Assembly (NCBI GenBank): GCA_039666455.1
Contig: JAVSLW010000013.1
Coordinates: 1-44,324, forward strand
Length of the DNA stretch: 44,324 nucleotides
Source: Methanobacterium sp.
GTDB taxonomy: Archaea > Methanobacteriota > Methanobacteria > Methanobacteriales > Methanobacteriaceae
Direction: 5' to 3'
The notes under the pieces are model-generated. The model saw only the letters and a program-made list of their open reading frames with translations. It had not been told where the DNA came from and did no database searches. The translations under genes were made by a program, and so were the position numbers. Positions 41,838-44,324 of the stretch are shown one piece after another (the stretch's first letter is position 1; the number at the start of each line of letters is the position of its first letter).

Positions 41838-43220
41838 TCAACTTTTTTCTGTCTTTTTACTTCTTCCTGCAATCGATACAAAAACACCTGCAAAACAGAG
41901 CACTGTAAATACTCCAAATGTTATCTGTATACTTAAAACCAACGCAGGATAATTTTCAGGTGCTATAACCACTCTTCCAATAAAAAGTGAAAATATCAGT
42001 ATGGCTATACCCATGCTCAATGTCTGTCCAATTAGCCTCATGGTGCTTACTGTTGCAGATGCTATTCCTGTAAATCCTCTCTCAACTGATCCCATTATGG
42101 CATTGGTGTTTGGAGACGAAAAGAGCCCAAAGCCAGCTCCCAGAATCACAAGACCCACTGTAATTAACATAATATCTGTACTGTTGTTTAAAAAGCTGAA
42201 AATGAAAAGACCAAATGCTGTAAGTGCCATTCCAACTGTAGCAATAATTCCTGGCTCGTATATATCTGAAAGTTTTCCAGCTACAGGAGCTAAAACAGCC
42301 ATGACAGCTGGCTGTGCTATGAGAATAAAACCTGCACTTTGAGCATCAAAGCCTTTTATATGCTGTAAATAAAGGCTCAGTAAAAATACCACTGCAAATG
42401 TTGCCATGTAATTTATTAATGCAGCCAGGCTTGAAAACCCAAAAGTTCTGTTTCTAAAGAGTTTCATATCAAAAACAGGAGCTTTAACTTTTAATTCAAG
42501 TAAAACAAATGCTATAAGACCTATGATACCGATTATTATCATTATAATTCCAGATATTTTTGGAAGCTCTGAAAATCCGAGCATGAAGGTCAGTAAAGCT
42601 ATACTGTAAAGCACTGTTCCTGGAAGGTCGAATTTCTCCCCCTTACACGCTACCCATTCTCCCTTTAATTTCCAGAGTGTGAGAGTTATAACCAGGATTC
42701 CAAGGATCACAGTTAAGTAAAAAAGGCTTCTCCAGCCTAAATGTTGTGTTAAAATTCCTCCAAGTGCCGGCCCTAATGATAACCCCACATAAACAGCCCC
42801 AATTATGAAACCTATCATTTTTCCACGCTCATGCGGTAGATAAGCTGAAGTTACAATGGCAAGACCTGTGACAAATATCATTGCAGACCCAATACCCTGA
42901 ATAACTCTGAACGCTATAAGTGAAGTGGCAGAGAAGGATATTGCAGATAAAAAAGAACCAATGGTAAAAATAATCATTCCATAGATGAAAATCTTTTTCA
43001 TACCATAAATATCGACAATTCGCCCAAATGGAACTGCAAATATGGCTGATACCAGCAGAAAGGATGCGGGTATCCAGCTTAGTAGTACTGCATCTGCTAT
43101 AAACTCATTTCCTATAGCTGGAAGTGCTATATTTATGGCAGATGACATAAAAGGTGTTAAAAATGATGAAATAATCACTATAACCAGTGCGGGAGTTTTA
43201 TAGCTGCTGTAGTTTTCCAT
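41838..43220 (-). CDS. MFS multidrug exporter, DHA2 (14-helix) type
   Basis: A 460-residue protein from ATG 43220, with GGTGA six bases upstream. GTG 43229 is in frame but overlaps that site. About 14 hydrophobic segments are visible, and motif A reads FGRIVDIYGMKKIF after the second. FRVIQGIGSAMIFVTG and GPALGGILTQHLGWRSLFYL are the motif B and C regions of EmrB/QacA-type drug:H+ antiporters. The substrate cannot be told from sequence. The gene is monocistronic. Confidence 0.92.
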   Translation of the reverse strand: MENYSSYKTPALVIVIISSFLTPFMSSAINIALPAIGNEFIADAVLLSWIPASFLLVSAIFAVPFGRIVDIYGMKKIFIYGMIIFTIGSFLSAISFSATSLIAFRVIQGIGSAMIFVTGLAIVTSAYLPHERGKMIGFIIGAVYVGLSLGPALGGILTQHLGWRSLFYLTVILGILVITLTLWKLKGEWVACKGEKFDLPGTVLYSIALLTFMLGFSELPKISGIIMIIIGIIGLIAFVLLELKVKAPVFDMKLFRNRTFGFSSLAALINYMATFAVVFLLSLYLQHIKGFDAQSAGFILIAQPAVMAVLAPVAGKLSDIYEPGIIATVGMALTAFGLFIFSFLNNSTDIMLITVGLVILGAGFGLFSSPNTNAIMGSVERGFTGIASATVSTMRLIGQTLSMGIAILIFSLFIGRVVIAPENYPALVLSIQITFGVFTVLCFAGVFVSIAGRSKKTEKS

Positions 43221-43229
43221 GAATTTCAC

Positions 43230-43666
43230 CAGATATAATAAATTAAATTATACACGCTCATTTTTTGTATGAAAACATAAATATATTCTGATATGATTTT
43301 TAAGAGATTAGCTATTATTGATAAATTCAGAGGGTAACATGTAAATGTAATAATAACTTAATAATAAGTATGACTATGTTAATGGAGTTTTTGGCTAACT
43401 GGTTTTTGAATATATTTTATATATCTATGATATCCATACCTTTAATTTTGATATTTAAGTCATTTAAAATTGTTTTAGATAATTTAATTCAATAGGGAAA
43501 AATTTGTTTAAAAACTAATTCTACCAATTACATAAGCTATCGCTGGGAAAAAAATGAGATAAGATATTCCAGCTAAAAAATGAGCTTTAAAAGAGTTGTC
43601 AGCATCATTTTCCTTACCCCATCTGGAAATTACATATTCAAATTCCTGGGGAGATTGAACTACCAT
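43230..43666. other. Intergenic region between the MFS gene and tnpB
   Basis: No gene is supported. The part near 43240-43260 has AT tracts fitting a minus-strand promoter for the exporter. The rest is AT-rich with scattered short frames lacking ribosome sites. Confidence 0.5.
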
Positions 43667-43783
43667 GACCTGTAGAGGTCAATGGATTCCTAATCCACCA
43701 ACTGATTGTTGGTTTTACCAAAGGCAATCCCCGTAGTTCCTACGGTTAGAAAAAACCTTGAATGACGTTGTTTGTCATTCAAG
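43667..43783 (-). ncRNA. Hairpin cluster over the tnpB 3' end, candidate omega-RNA/right-end region
   Basis: Four perfect stems lie in 117 bases: CTTGAATGAC/GTCATTCAAG (43757-43783), CCGTAG/CTACGG (43731-43745), CCAAC/GTTGG (43698-43712) and GACCT/AGGTC (43667-43680). The first three overlap the last codons of tnpB. In IS200/IS605 elements the guide RNA of TnpB overlaps the 3' end of its gene and continues past it, so this placement fits a guide scaffold and transposon right end. The exact boundary is not determined. Confidence 0.55.
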
Positions 43784-44324
43784 GTTTTCATATTATATGC
43801 AGCATTAACATCTCTATCATGATTACAACCACAATCAGGACAGATCCATCTGCGAATATTCAAATCCCAAACTTCTGTAACATATCCACAATTACTGCAA
43901 GTTTTAGAAGTGTATTTTTCATTAACAACTCTAAAATGTTTATCATACCAATCAGACTTATATTCTAATTGCCGTTTGAACTCAAACCAGTGTTGATCTG
44001 CTGTAGTTCTTGCTAAATACTTATTTTTCAATCCCAATTGGCTGTTCACATTTCCAACATAGATTTTATCAAATTCTTGTACTATTCGTGTTGTTGTTTT
44101 ATGTAGAAAATCATTTATTATATTCTTTTTCTTCCAGTATAATTGGTTAAGCTTGGTTTTCGCTTTCAGCCAATTACACCCATCTTTAACTCTTTTGCTT
44201 ATGATTTGATTATATCTCCTTATCTTATTATCAACCTCTTTTAAATATATTTTACCTGTTTTAAAACCATTACTAAATGTTGCTAAATCCTTCAATCCAA
44301 GATCAATACCCACTGCTTGATTAG
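43690..44324 (-). CDS. tnpB: TnpB-like RNA-guided nuclease, 5' end outside window
   Basis: The frame is open to the right edge, so about half of a protein of usually 370-400 residues is present. The RuvC-I Asp is in VGIDLGLKDL. The zinc ribbon is TCSNCG and CPDCG, and the RuvC-III Asp is in NHDRDVNAAYN. The position where many TnpBs have the RuvC-II Glu reads IYVGNVNSQL, with Gly instead. VVNEKYTSKTC has a Glu just before the zinc ribbon, as in TnpBs with a relocated catalytic Glu. No tnpA is visible inside the window. Confidence 0.9.
   Translation of the reverse strand, partial: NQAVGIDLGLKDLATFSNGFKTGKIYLKEVDNKIRRYNQIISKRVKDGCNWLKAKTKLNQLYWKKKNIINDFLHKTTTRIVQEFDKIYVGNVNSQLGLKNKYLARTTADQHWFEFKRQLEYKSDWYDKHFRVVNEKYTSKTCSNCGYVTEVWDLNIRRWICPDCGCNHDRDVNAAYNMKTLNDKQRHSRFFLTVGTTGIAFGKTNNQLVD

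Noticed and set aside
42001..42342. Plus-strand frame antisense to the MFS gene
   Set aside because: Composition mirrors the membrane-protein codons on the other strand, and no promoter or ribosome site is visible.
43950..43958. AATCAGACT inside tnpB as a repeat relic
   Set aside because: The match is short and explained by the coding strand (SDWYDK region of TnpB).

Overview
The window is AT-rich archaeal DNA, most likely from a Methanobacteriales methanogen (probably Methanobacterium). The signs are a HerA-NurA-Mre11-Rad50 repair operon, archaeal TATA boxes, GGTGA-type ribosome sites, frequent TTG and GTG starts, and small-protein families common in that order (DUF4064, ARPP-1/DUF6569, pRiA4b ORF-3). 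The species call is inference from gene content, with no marker gene to confirm it.

Layout. 1-2.3 kb: the end of an unknown gene, a C-terminal relic of nicotinamide phosphoribosyltransferase, a DUF4064 membrane protein, a single-domain response regulator and an ARPP-1 protein with a fresh 99-bp internal tandem duplication. 2.4-13.9 kb: a one-directional type I-B (Tneap/Cst-like) effector operon, cas6-cas8b-(cas11-like)-cas7-cas5-cas3, plus a small CxxC protein. A cas6 relic and two tandem TPR genes lie between the apparent promoter and intact cas6. 13.9-15.8 kb: a SWIM-domain gene with a 3' frameshift.

15.8-27.5 kb is an island of toxin-antitoxin (TA) genes and their debris: a ribbon-helix-helix regulator, VapBC, RelBE-like, AbrB-PIN, an orphan VapB relic and four HEPN/MNT pairs. 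All four MNT genes are intact, but three of the four HEPN genes are broken. The adaptation genes cas4, cas1 and cas2 are scattered in this island, with a cas4 relic upstream of the real cas4 and an MNT-HEPN pair between cas1 and cas2. 27.75-33.73 kb: the leader and a CRISPR array of 86 repeats (my count), apparently identical, with 85 spacers. 34.5-41 kb: nurA-herA-mre11-rad50. 41-43.2 kb: a DUF4258/DUF2283 pair and an MFS exporter. 43.7 kb to the end: a tnpB gene running off the window, with a hairpin cluster at its 3' end.

How the parts fit. Cas6 should cut array transcripts to give crRNAs with an AUUGAAAU 5' handle. Cas8/Cas11/Cas7/Cas5 should form Cascade, Cas3 should destroy targets, and Cas4-Cas1-Cas2 should add spacers. 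The most provocative signal is a degenerate copy of the CRISPR repeat at about 16784, upstream of vapBC. The sequence just after it partly matches the vapBC promoter, which resembles the layout of CreA-type RNA guides that let Cascade repress a toxin gene. The second strong pattern is that cargo (TPR genes; AbrB-PIN) sits between a decayed fragment and an intact copy of the same cas gene, so the locus seems to have been rebuilt repeatedly by recombination.
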